From an uncultured Oscillibacter sp. (GTDB taxonomy: Bacteria > Bacillota > Clostridia > Oscillospirales > Oscillospiraceae), in assembly GCA_910584995.1 (NCBI GenBank), contig CAJUDW010000056.1, positions 1 through 7,325 of the forward strand: 7,325 bases of DNA. Direction: 5' to 3'. The translations under genes were made by a program, and so were the position numbers. The notes beneath the pieces were generated by a model that did not search any database, was not told the origin of the DNA, and was given only the letters and a program-made list of their open reading frames with translations. Below are positions 1 to 7,073 of this stretch, piece by piece (position 1 is the first letter of the stretch; every line of letters begins with the position of its first letter).

Positions 1-641
1 CATGATCCTGCTGAATACCCTGCTGTTTCCCCGCCTGATGCGCCAAGAGATCACGCAGGTGGACTACGGCACCTTCCTCACCATGCTGAAGGTAGCCGTG
101 GCCCAGGTGGAGCAGGACGTCATCTACTTCGTTGACACCTCCGAGGAGCCTGGCCTGTACGCCAGATCACCTTCCATGACCCCAGCCTGGTGGATCGCCT
201 GTGGGAGAGCGGCTGCGTGTTCGACAAGGTGAGGCCAAAGGAGATGAACCCCATCCTCAGCTTCTTCCCGACCTTCAGGGCCGCGAGGCCATCCTAAAGG
301 TTCACGCCGCCAAGGTGAAGCTGGCGGAGAATGTGGACTTTAGCACCATCGCCTGTGCCGCCTCCGGGGCCTCCGGTGCGAAGTTGGCCAACATGGTCAA
401 CGAGGCCGCCCTGCGGGCCGTACGCCAGGGACGGAGGCTCGCCACCCGGGAGGACCTCCAAGAGAGCATCGAGGTGGTCATTGCCGGGTATCAGAAGAAG
501 AACAAAATCCTCTCCGACCACGAGCGGATGATTGTCTCTTACCACGAAATCGGCCGCGCCTTGGTGGCGGCGCTCCAGACCCACTCCGCCCCGGTGGCGA
601 AGATCACCATCATCCCCCGCTCCCTTTTCAGTCACCTTTGA
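1..641 (+). pseudogene. ftsH: decayed ftsH fragment (ATP-dependent zinc metalloprotease), truncated at the left edge
   Basis: Remnant of FtsH, the membrane-anchored AAA+ protease that degrades misassembled membrane proteins. The first segment (2 to about 160) reads MILLNTLLFPRLMRQEITQV and onward, resembling the end of TM1 and the extracytoplasmic domain. Near 160 the matching frame shifts by one: the sequence continues as ITFHDPSLVDRLWESG in another frame up to MNPILSFF (about 250-273), the approach to TM2. It then jumps directly into DLQGREAILKVHA in a third frame. TM2, Walker A, Walker B and the second region of homology are therefore missing. From about 279 the AAA lid (ASGAKLANMVNEAALRAVR) and the start of the protease domain are readable. 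The zinc motif at 543-557 is HEIGR, lacking the second His of HExxH. Similarity stops after ITIIPR (about 618) and a stop follows at 639-641. Two frame changes, a large deletion and a lost catalytic residue make this non-functional. The true 5' end lies outside the window. Family identity is confident; the exact deletion size is inferred from recalled FtsH length. Confidence -1.
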
Positions 642-689
642 GCGTAAGGTTGTCCGCACGGGCCGCAAACCAACCCCCCAAAGAAAGCA

Positions 690-1046
690 TCACTTTTTCT
701 GCCTTTCCTTCAACCGCTGTAACTCTATATACTCCACAACAGCTTCTCTTCCATGTTCGCTTAAAGAAAGTATATCCTGCACCAGCTTCTCACAAGTACA
801 ATCACAAGTGACATATACCATCTCCAAAGGCTTCTTTTCATCATAGGAACACCGCCCGATTAGATAATCAGCAGACACACTATAGTATTTTGCCAGCGTG
901 ATAAAATGCCGCAGCGGAAATTCATATTCTCCTGTCTCATACTTGGAATAATGCTGCTGAGAAATTCCCAAAACGGCTGCTATATCACTTTGAGAGTAAT
1001 CGTGATCTTCCCGCAGTTCCCGAAACAATTCCATCACGCTTTTCAA
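690..1046 (-). CDS. XRE-family helix-turn-helix transcriptional regulator
   Basis: A 118-residue DNA-binding protein. Residues about 5-65 form a Cro/C1-type HTH domain: FRELREDHDYSQSDIAAVLG, then ISQQHYSKYETGEYEFPL, then a helix ending in the usual VSADYLIGR. The SQSDIA...SQQHYSKYETG core is the classic helix-turn-helix. The C-terminal part (about 66-118) has a short linker with Cys residues (VTCDCTC) and a helical tail (LVQDILSLSEHGREAVVEYI), which may mediate dimerisation. I chose the TTG start at 1046 because AAGGTGG lies 8 nt upstream. ATG at 1034 (114 aa) lacks a well-spaced Shine-Dalgarno, and ATG at 1079 (129 aa) has none. The gene is clearly more AT-rich than its neighbours, which suggests separate ancestry. 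It is divergent from the transporter operon and its promoter candidate overlaps that operon's, so repression of both is the likely role. No ligand domain is recognisable. Confident in the family; the start is less certain. Confidence -1.
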   Translation of the reverse strand: MKSVMELFRELREDHDYSQSDIAAVLGISQQHYSKYETGEYEFPLRHFITLAKYYSVSADYLIGRCSYDEKKPLEMVYVTCDCTCEKLVQDILSLSEHGREAVVEYIELQRLKERQKK

Positions 1047-1054
1047 TGTCAGTC

Positions 1055-1061
1055 CCACCTT
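1055..1061 (-). promoter_or_regulatory. Shine-Dalgarno that supports the TTG start of the XRE regulator
   Basis: On the minus strand the sequence reads AAGGTGG followed by 8 nt and then TTG (1046-1044). This is the only good ribosome-binding site near the gene's 5' end. It lies 20 nt from the ATG at 1034, too far to serve it well. Confidence -1.
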
Positions 1062-1096
1062 TTTCAAGGAACGTATCATGCATATATTTCTATGTA

Positions 1097-1125
1097 TTGA
1101 TTTTACTTATTCAATAATGTATATT
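1097..1125 (+). promoter_or_regulatory. candidate sigma-70-type promoter for the transporter operon
   Basis: TTGATT (1097-1102) and TATATT (1120-1125) are separated by exactly 17 nt in an AT-rich intergenic region. This matches the consensus -35/-10 arrangement. Transcription would begin near 1132, leaving a 5' leader of about 118 nt before the TTG start at 1250. The -10 box lies inside the palindrome at 1117-1129. Predicted by eye only. Confidence -1.
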
Positions 1126-1144
1126 ACATATAATTCAATGTAAA
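1116..1144 (-). promoter_or_regulatory. candidate sigma-70-type promoter for the XRE regulator
   Basis: Read on the minus strand, TTTACA (1144-1139) is followed by a 17-nt spacer and TACATT (1121-1116). The start of transcription would be near 1109, upstream of all candidate start codons. The -10 overlaps the same palindrome as the opposing promoter, so the two promoters are back to back and should interfere or be co-regulated. The -10 match is imperfect (4 of 6), so this is moderately supported. Confidence -1.
1117..1129. promoter_or_regulatory. palindromic operator candidate between the divergent genes
   Basis: ATGTA-TAT-TACAT is a perfect 5-bp inverted repeat with a 3-bp centre, typical of a dimeric HTH regulator site. 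It covers the -10 boxes of both candidate promoters. It is flanked by two direct copies of ATTCAAT (1109-1115 and 1133-1139), 24 bp apart from start to start, and ATTGA (1096-1100) is an inverted match to the first copy. Binding by the adjacent XRE protein is inferred from position. AT-richness alone could produce some of this symmetry. Confidence -1.
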
Positions 1145-1234
1145 AAGGGGACGATGGAAGTGACAACATTATCTTTCTGTTGACCACTTGCATTTCCAAG
1201 AAAAACAGAGTATCATTGTCTACCATAGAGTTTG

Positions 1235-1241
1235 AAAGGAG
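1235..1241 (+). promoter_or_regulatory. Shine-Dalgarno that decides the TTG start of the transporter
   Basis: AAAGGAG lies 8 nt upstream of TTG at 1250. The in-frame TTG at 1232 overlaps this motif and has no ribosome-binding site of its own. The first in-frame ATG (1292) also has no good one. Confidence -1.
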
Positions 1242-1249
1242 CGTTCAGG

Positions 1250-3733
1250 TTGAGCAGGCACACAGTAGAAGTTTCGGAAAAGCAAAGCCCGATGGAACGG
1301 ATTGCGGCTTTTATTGTGGACAAACGCAAAGCCTTTTACCTGTTGTACATCGGAGCAGCTATTTTCTGCGTCTTTTCCAGCGGCTGGGTGGCGGTGAACG
1401 ACGATCTGACCAGCTACTTGTCTGACACCACCGAGACCCGGCAAGGGTTGACCGTGATGGAGGCGGAGTTTGTCACCTTTGGCACCAGCCGCATTATGGT
1501 GGACAATATCTCCTACCGTCAGGCGGAGAGCTTGGCGGAGCAGATAGAGATGATGGAAGGTGTAAAATCGGTGGAGTTCAACGGTTCCAGGGACCACTAC
1601 ACCAACGGCTCCGCCCTGTTTTCCATCACCTACGACGGGACCGCCACTGACCCGGTGAGTCTGGAGGGATTGGATGGTGTCAAAGCCCTTCTGGACGGGT
1701 ATGACGTCTATATCACCGGCGACACCGGCGACTCCGCCTCTGAAAGTCTGAACGCCGAGATGCAGGTGGTCATGGTGATTGCCGTGGTCATCATCCTGGT
1801 GGTGCTGCTGTTCACCTCCCACACCTATATGGAGATCCCGGTGCTACTTATGACCTTTGGCATGGCGGCACTGATGAACAAGGGCACCAACTTTATCTTT
1901 GGCGAAATATCCTTTGTCTCCAACTCGGTGGCGGTGGTCCTCCAGCTGGCCCTGGCCATTGACTACGCCATCATCCTCTGCCACCGGTACACCGAGGAGC
2001 GGGAGCAGCTGGAGGCCCGGGAGGCGGTGGTGGCCGCCCTGAGCAAGGCCATTCCGGAGATTGCCGGCTCCTCCATGACCACCCTGTCCGGCCTGGGGGC
2101 CATGTGCTTCATGCAGTTCGGGATTGGTCAGGATTTGGGCCTGGTGCTGATGAAGTCCATTGTGCTCAGCCTGCTGGCCGTGTTTACCCTGATGCCCGGG
2201 CTGCTGCTCAGCTTCAGCAGTTTGATCGACCGCACCCACCACCGGAATTTTGTGCCCAAAATCACCGCCTGGGGCCGGCTGGCGGTGAAAACCCGTTTTG
2301 TCATGCCGCCCCTGTTTGTGGTGCTTCTGATTGGCGGTTTTGTGTTCGCCAACCGCTGCCCCTACGCCTACGGGCAGACCGAGCTGACCACCTTCCGCCA
2401 GAGCGACGCCCAGATTGCCCAGCAGCGGGTGAACGAAACCTTTGGCCGGGTGAACACCCTGGCGGTTATCGTGCCCAAGGGGGACTATGAGCAGGAGGGC
2501 CGGCTGCTCCGGGAACTGGATCGTATGCCCGAGACGGACACGGTGCTGGGCCTGGCCAATGTGGATGCCATGGACGGCTATGTCCTCACAGACCGGCTGA
2601 CACCCCGGCAGTTTGCCGAGCTGACCGATCTGGATATTGAGGTGGCCCGGCTGCTCTACTCCGCCTACGCCGTGGACCAGGAGGACTACGGACAGGTAGT
2701 TTCCGGCCTGGACAGCTACGGCGTACCCTTGATTGATATGTTCCTGTATGTCTATGACATGATGGACGAGGGCTACATCTCTCTGGACGCAGACATGACT
2801 GAGACCATTGAGGACCTCCACGTCCAGCTGACCGACGCCCAGCTGCAATTGAAGGGGGAGAACTACAGCCGTCTGGTCTTACAGCTCAACCTGCCCGAGG
2901 AGGGGGAGGAGACCTTCACTTTTCTGGACACTCTGCATGAAATTGTGGGCCGTTACTACCCGGAAAATTCCCTCCTGGTGGGCAACTCCACCAGCGATTT
3001 TGACCTGTCCGCCTCCTTCGGCAACGACAACATGCTCATCAGCATTTTGACCATCGTATTCGTCATTCTGGTGCTGGTGTTTACCTTCAAATCCGCCGGG
3101 CTTCCGGTGCTGTTGATCCTGGTCATCCAGGGCAGTGTCTGGATCAACTTCTCCTTCCCTTACTTACAGAAGGAACCCCTGTTCTTCCTCAGCTATCTGG
3201 TGGTCAGCTCCATCCAGATGGGCGCAAATATTGACTACGCCATTGTCATCGCCAACCGCTATGTGGAGCTGAAACAGACCATGTCCCTCAAGGATGCGGT
3301 TATCGAGTCGCTGAATGAGGCTTTCCCCACCATTATTACCTCAGGCACTATTTTGGCCTCCGCCGGCGTGGCCATCGGCCTGCTGTCCACCACAGCCTCC
3401 ATCGCCTCCATCGGCGTGTGTCTGGGCCGGGGCACGTTAATCTCCATCTTCCTGGTGATGGGTATCCTTCCCCAGATTCTGCTGCTGGGCGACACCATCA
3501 TTGAAAAGACTGCCTTTACCCTGAAGACCCGGCATCCCGTCCAGACCCACACCGGCAGTCTGCTGGTGGACGGCCACGTCCGGGGATACATCTCCGGCAT
3601 GGTGGACGCCGATTTCAGCGGCATCCTCCATGGCAGCATCAATGCGGCGGTGGCAACGGGGGCTGTCCGGCCGGAGGAGCCGCCCCAACCAGCGGCAATC
3701 CCTGCGGGAAAGGGGGCGGATTCTCATGCGTAA
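1250..3733 (+). CDS. MMPL/RND-superfamily transporter, 12 TM, proton-driven exporter
   Basis: An 827-residue inner-membrane transporter with typical MMPL architecture. TM1 is at about 29-49, followed by an extracytoplasmic loop (about 50-170) and TM2-6 (from about 173, with charged HRYTEEREQLEAREAV between TM4 and TM5). TM7 is at about 351-369, followed by a second large loop (about 370-592) and TM8-12. The family's proton-relay pairs are present in TM4 (LAIDYAII, D238-Y239) and TM10 (ANIDYAIVI, D662-Y663), so it should be an active proton-motive exporter. Relatives move lipids, glycolipids, siderophores or hydrophobic compounds; nothing here identifies the substrate. After TM12 there is a cytoplasmic tail of about 75 residues. 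Within it, residues 775-802 repeat a [G/A]-x-hydrophobic-x unit seven times. The start is TTG at 1250, chosen from the AAAGGAG 8 nt upstream. The stop overlaps the next gene by 8 bases, so the two are probably translated together. No membrane-fusion or outer-membrane partner gene is nearby, as expected for a Gram-positive. Family confidence is high. Confidence -1.
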   Translation: MSRHTVEVSEKQSPMERIAAFIVDKRKAFYLLYIGAAIFCVFSSGWVAVNDDLTSYLSDTTETRQGLTVMEAEFVTFGTSRIMVDNISYRQAESLAEQIEMMEGVKSVEFNGSRDHYTNGSALFSITYDGTATDPVSLEGLDGVKALLDGYDVYITGDTGDSASESLNAEMQVVMVIAVVIILVVLLFTSHTYMEIPVLLMTFGMAALMNKGTNFIFGEISFVSNSVAVVLQLALAIDYAIILCHRYTEEREQLEAREAVVAALSKAIPEIAGSSMTTLSGLGAMCFMQFGIGQDLGLVLMKSIVLSLLAVFTLMPGLLLSFSSLIDRTHHRNFVPKITAWGRLAVKTRFVMPPLFVVLLIGGFVFANRCPYAYGQTELTTFRQSDAQIAQQRVNETFGRVNTLAVIVPKGDYEQEGRLLRELDRMPETDTVLGLANVDAMDGYVLTDRLTPRQFAELTDLDIEVARLLYSAYAVDQEDYGQVVSGLDSYGVPLIDMFLYVYDMMDEGYISLDADMTETIEDLHVQLTDAQLQLKGENYSRLVLQLNLPEEGEETFTFLDTLHEIVGRYYPENSLLVGNSTSDFDLSASFGNDNMLISILTIVFVILVLVFTFKSAGLPVLLILVIQGSVWINFSFPYLQKEPLFFLSYLVVSSIQMGANIDYAIVIANRYVELKQTMSLKDAVIESLNEAFPTIITSGTILASAGVAIGLLSTTASIASIGVCLGRGTLISIFLVMGILPQILLLGDTIIEKTAFTLKTRHPVQTHTGSLLVDGHVRGYISGMVDADFSGILHGSINAAVATGAVRPEEPPQPAAIPAGKGADSHA
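3711..3716 (+). promoter_or_regulatory. Shine-Dalgarno for the GLUG-repeat gene inside the transporter's 3' end
   Basis: AGGGGG lies 9 nt upstream of ATG at 3726, within the last codons of the transporter. It selects this ATG, which begins a classic signal peptide (MRKRVDRLFPILLAVWILTS). The upstream in-frame ATG at 3630 would put 32 Arg-rich residues in front of the signal peptide. Confidence -1.
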
Positions 3734-6700
3734 ACGTGTCGACCGGCTGTTCCCCATCCTTCTGGCGGTCTGGATTCTGACCTCGCTGGTCCTGCCCGCC
3801 TGGGCCACGGAGGAAAGCACTGTCACCATCTCCAACGTAGTGGACCTCCAGCGTTTCGGGAAAAACTGCGCTCTGGACACCTGGTCCCAGGGCAAGACTG
3901 TTACCCTCACCGCCGACCTGGACCTGAGCGGGGTGGATTTCACCCCCATTCCCACCTTCGGCGGCACCTTTTTAGGCCAGGGACACACCATCTCCGGGCT
4001 GTGTCTCACCTCCGCCGGTTCCACCCAGGGGTTGTTCCGCTATATCCAGCCCGGCGGGCTGGTACGGGACTTGACCGTCAAGGGTACGGTGGCCCCCGGG
4101 GGTACCCGCTCCACCGTGGGAGGCATCGTGGGCAACAACGCAGGAACCCTGCAAAGCTGTGCCTTTCACGGCGTGGTTCAGGGGGATGCCACCGTGGGCG
4201 GCATCGCCGGATACAACAGCATCACCGGTGAGATTACCGGTTGTTCCGTCTCCGGTTCTGTCAGCGGCAAGAATATCACCGGCGGCATTGCGGGCCGGAA
4301 TTTGGGGTTGCTGCTCAAATGTGAAAGCAGCGCCGGAGTGAATCTGACCCGGAAGGAAACCAATGTGGACCTGATGGACGCGGATACGGCTGCCATCCTG
4401 AAGGAGCGGGCCGCGGCGGACGACGAAACCTACCACCTGCTGGACGGCTGCTTTGATACCGGTGGCATCGTGGGCTATTCCAGCGGCGTGGTGCAGAGCT
4501 GCGTCAATCGCGGCACGGTGGGCTACCCCCATGTGGGGTACAACACCGGCGGCATCGCCGGGCGGCAGGACGGCTATCTGTCCGGCTGTACCAACAGCGG
4601 CACCGTCTACGGACGGAAGGACGTGGGCGGCATTGTGGGCCAGGCGGAGCCCTATGTGCTTGTGGACCCTGGCCGGGACACGCTGGAGCAGCTGCGCCAG
4701 GAGCTGAACACCCTGGAAAACCTGATTAACCGCGCGCTGGACGACGCGGAGCGCACCGGAGACAGCGTCTCCGCCCAGCTCAGCGCCATGGGAGACTACG
4801 CCGGCAGCGCCAAGGACAGCACCAAGGAGCTGCTGGACTGGGTTTCCGATTTTACCGACGAGAACATCGGCACCATCAACACCCTGACCGCCGACATCAC
4901 CGGCGCGCTGGACAAAATTTCTCCCGCCCTGGACGATCTGTCCGACGTGGGCGGGCGGCTGGAGCGCCTGTCCCGCCAGCTGGGGGACGCTTTGGATTCT
5001 CTGGGCGGCGCGGTGGACACCGGCGATCGGGCCGCGCGGGACCTGCGTCTCGCGGTGGAGAAGCTGCGGCAGTCCGCCTCCGGGCTGACCACGGCGGTAA
5101 GCCGGCTGGAACGCGCGCTGGACGCCTTTCAAGGCTTTCTGGATTTGGGAAGCGGCTCCATCTCCGTCAGCTCTCTTCTGGCGGCGCGGGAGGAGCTGCG
5201 TCAAGCATTCCGCGCCCTGCGGGGAGTGGGGGATGATCTGGATGATGCCCTGTCTCAGCTCCAGCAGGCCCTGAGCCGCTCCGGCGCTCTGTCCAGCCAG
5301 CTGGGAGACGCCCTGGATACACTGGAGGAGGCCTCTGACACCTCCGCCGTCATCGGGCGGCTGCTGCGCCGGGCGCTGGATACCATTGGCGATGCGGTGG
5401 ATACGCTCACCGAGGACGGTCCTGCGGAGTTCACCCCCCTGGGGGAGGACTTCCGGCAGGCCGGCGACAGCCTTTATGATGCCATGAGCGGCCTGCTGGA
5501 GGAGATGGACGGGCTGAACAGCGCCCTTCAGACCGGGAACGGCACCCTGACCGCCGACCTGCGGGCCATCAACCGGCAGTTTAACGTGGTATTCACCCTT
5601 CTGCTGGACGCAATGGATGACGCCAGGGACACCGCTGAAGGCGGCCTGGAGGGCATCATTCAGGACACCTCCGATGAGGACATCTCCGCCACCCGGGAGG
5701 GCAAGGTGGCGGACTGCTCCAACCTGGGAACCGTGGAGGGAGACCGCAACGTGGGCGGCATTGCCGGTGCCGTGGCCATTGAATTCGACCTGGACCCGGA
5801 GGACGACACGACCGGCCGGTTCTCCTTTGGCAGCAGCTACGAGACCAAGGCGGTGCTGATGAACTGCGTCAATCGTGGGGCCGTCACCGGCAAGAAGGAC
5901 TGCGTGGGCGGTCTGGCGGGGCGCATGGACCTGGGTACTGCCTTGGAGTGCCAGAATTACGGCCCGGTAGCCAGCACCGGCGGGAACTATGTGGGGGGTG
6001 TGGCCGGCTATGCGGACGCCTCCATCCGCAGCTGCCATGTCAAGAGCACCCTGTCCGGAGAGAATTACGTCGGCGGCATTGCCGGCTGGGCCAGCCGTCT
6101 GCGGGACTGCCGTGCCATCGTCACAATCGAGGAAGGCACGGAGTATCTGGGAGCCATTGCCGGCGGCATAGAGACGGATGGGGCGCTGTCCGGCAATCTC
6201 TTTGTAGACACCGGCACCGCCGGGGTGGACGGCGTCAGCTACGCGGGGCGGGCCGAGCCCATCCCCTTTAACGCGCTGAGCCAGCTGCCCGATATTCCGC
6301 CAGAGTTCACCGCCTTTACGCTGACTCTGGTGGCGGAGGAAAAAACGGTGGCGCAGATTCCCTTCCTCTACGGGGAGGACCTGTCCAGGCTCGACCTGCC
6401 CCCTGTGCCAGAGCTGGAGGGCAATTACGGCGTCTGGCCGGAGTTTGATGTCTCCGGCCTGCGCTCCGACCTGACCGTGAACGCGGTCTATACCCCTTGG
6501 GTTACTGTGGTGGCCAGCCGGGAGCTGTCCGGAAAGCTGGCCCTGGCCCTGGCGGAGGGACAGTTTACCGGGGACGCCGTTCTCCATGTGACAGACAGCG
6601 TCCAGGTTCCGCCCCAGGAGGCGGGGGAGCAGGCCGTCGTGTGGGACGTCGTTCTCGCTGGAGCGGAGCCAGAGGATTCCGTTCCTTTGCGGCTGTTAAG

Positions 6701-6965
6701 CCCTGACAGCGGTACCCATGTCTGGCAGTATCAGAACGGCCAGTGGCAACAGGTGGAAGCCGTCCAAAACGGACAGTATCTATTGCTGACCATGACCGGA
6801 ACCCAGGGCACTTTCTGTATCCAATCTACTCGGAGCGCCCTGTGGCTGATCCCCGCTGTCGTGGGCGGTTTGGCTGCCTTGGCAGCACTCGTGCTGATTG
6901 CCGGCAAACACAAGAGAACGGCCGCCAAGGCTCAGAAAGGAAAAGAGGAGCCAGCATCGAAATAA
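3726..6965 (+). CDS. secreted, membrane-anchored GLUG-repeat protein with a central helical insert
   Basis: A 1079-residue cell-surface protein. Residues 1-27 are a signal peptide (MRKR, hydrophobic core, AWA cleavage motif). Residues 31-125 resemble the N-terminal beta-helix cap seen in such proteins (LTADLDLSGVDFTPI, GTFLGQGHTISGL). Six GLUG-type VGGIxG/TGGIxG motifs follow at 131, 157, 185, 245, 274 and 300. Residues about 318-650 are a Leu/Ala/Asp-rich helical, probably coiled-coil, segment with recurring [L/I]GDA[L/V]D[S/T]L motifs (419, 526, 554). Five more GLUG motifs come at 676, 727, 756, 782 and 808. Many repeats carry one Cys in a C-x-N-x-G-like turn. Residues about 882-925 resemble a Listeria-Bacteroides repeat strand. 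A TM segment lies at about 1039-1060, followed by a Lys-rich tail facing the cytoplasm. There is no LPXTG signal and no catalytic motif I recognise. It is co-transcribed and overlaps the transporter by 8 bases, which suggests an extracellular partner or receptor for it; this is inference. The domain class is secure; the function is unknown. Confidence -1.
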   Translation: MRKRVDRLFPILLAVWILTSLVLPAWATEESTVTISNVVDLQRFGKNCALDTWSQGKTVTLTADLDLSGVDFTPIPTFGGTFLGQGHTISGLCLTSAGSTQGLFRYIQPGGLVRDLTVKGTVAPGGTRSTVGGIVGNNAGTLQSCAFHGVVQGDATVGGIAGYNSITGEITGCSVSGSVSGKNITGGIAGRNLGLLLKCESSAGVNLTRKETNVDLMDADTAAILKERAAADDETYHLLDGCFDTGGIVGYSSGVVQSCVNRGTVGYPHVGYNTGGIAGRQDGYLSGCTNSGTVYGRKDVGGIVGQAEPYVLVDPGRDTLEQLRQELNTLENLINRALDDAERTGDSVSAQLSAMGDYAGSAKDSTKELLDWVSDFTDENIGTINTLTADITGALDKISPALDDLSDVGGRLERLSRQLGDALDSLGGAVDTGDRAARDLRLAVEKLRQSASGLTTAVSRLERALDAFQGFLDLGSGSISVSSLLAAREELRQAFRALRGVGDDLDDALSQLQQALSRSGALSSQLGDALDTLEEASDTSAVIGRLLRRALDTIGDAVDTLTEDGPAEFTPLGEDFRQAGDSLYDAMSGLLEEMDGLNSALQTGNGTLTADLRAINRQFNVVFTLLLDAMDDARDTAEGGLEGIIQDTSDEDISATREGKVADCSNLGTVEGDRNVGGIAGAVAIEFDLDPEDDTTGRFSFGSSYETKAVLMNCVNRGAVTGKKDCVGGLAGRMDLGTALECQNYGPVASTGGNYVGGVAGYADASIRSCHVKSTLSGENYVGGIAGWASRLRDCRAIVTIEEGTEYLGAIAGGIETDGALSGNLFVDTGTAGVDGVSYAGRAEPIPFNALSQLPDIPPEFTAFTLTLVAEEKTVAQIPFLYGEDLSRLDLPPVPELEGNYGVWPEFDVSGLRSDLTVNAVYTPWVTVVASRELSGKLALALAEGQFTGDAVLHVTDSVQVPPQEAGEQAVVWDVVLAGAEPEDSVPLRLLSPDSGTHVWQYQNGQWQQVEAVQNGQYLLLTMTGTQGTFCIQSTRSALWLIPAVVGGLAALAALVLIAGKHKRTAAKAQKGKEEPASK

Positions 6966-7073
6966 AATGCCCCGCTCGCTGGATAGACTTATTTCATCCG
7001 GCAAATCGAATCTCGGCAAAAAGAGCAGGGGCGCAGTACCGGCCTGGACCATATTCTGCCGCTATAGACTCAA

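Noticed and set aside
2..232. A separate small gene of 76 codons
   Set aside because: Its first ~53 residues are FtsH-like and the rest is an out-of-frame tail after the frameshift, so it is part of the pseudogene.
1232..1249. TTG at 1232 as the transporter start
   Set aside because: It overlaps the AAAGGAG ribosome-binding site and has none of its own; TTG at 1250 fits better.
1844..2848. A 334-codon open frame on the minus strand, antisense to the transporter
   Set aside because: Same codon-bias effect; the translation is His/Gln/Gly-rich and matches no fold, and the + strand encodes a clear membrane protein.
3630..3725. ATG at 3630 as the start of the GLUG protein
   Set aside because: It would add 32 Arg-rich residues ahead of a textbook signal peptide, and the Shine-Dalgarno at 3711-3716 points to ATG 3726.
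4113..6170. The regular GGC-rich repeats as a CRISPR array or DNA repeat element
   Set aside because: The periodicity comes from GLUG protein motifs; spacing is irregular and the nucleotide copies diverge at synonymous positions.
3972..6587. An 871-codon open frame on the minus strand, antisense to the GLUG gene
   Set aside because: The GC-rich codon bias of the sense gene removes stops from this antisense frame. Its translation is a Gly/Gln/His/Val-rich shadow with no recognisable domain, while the + frame has clear repeats, signal peptide and TM.
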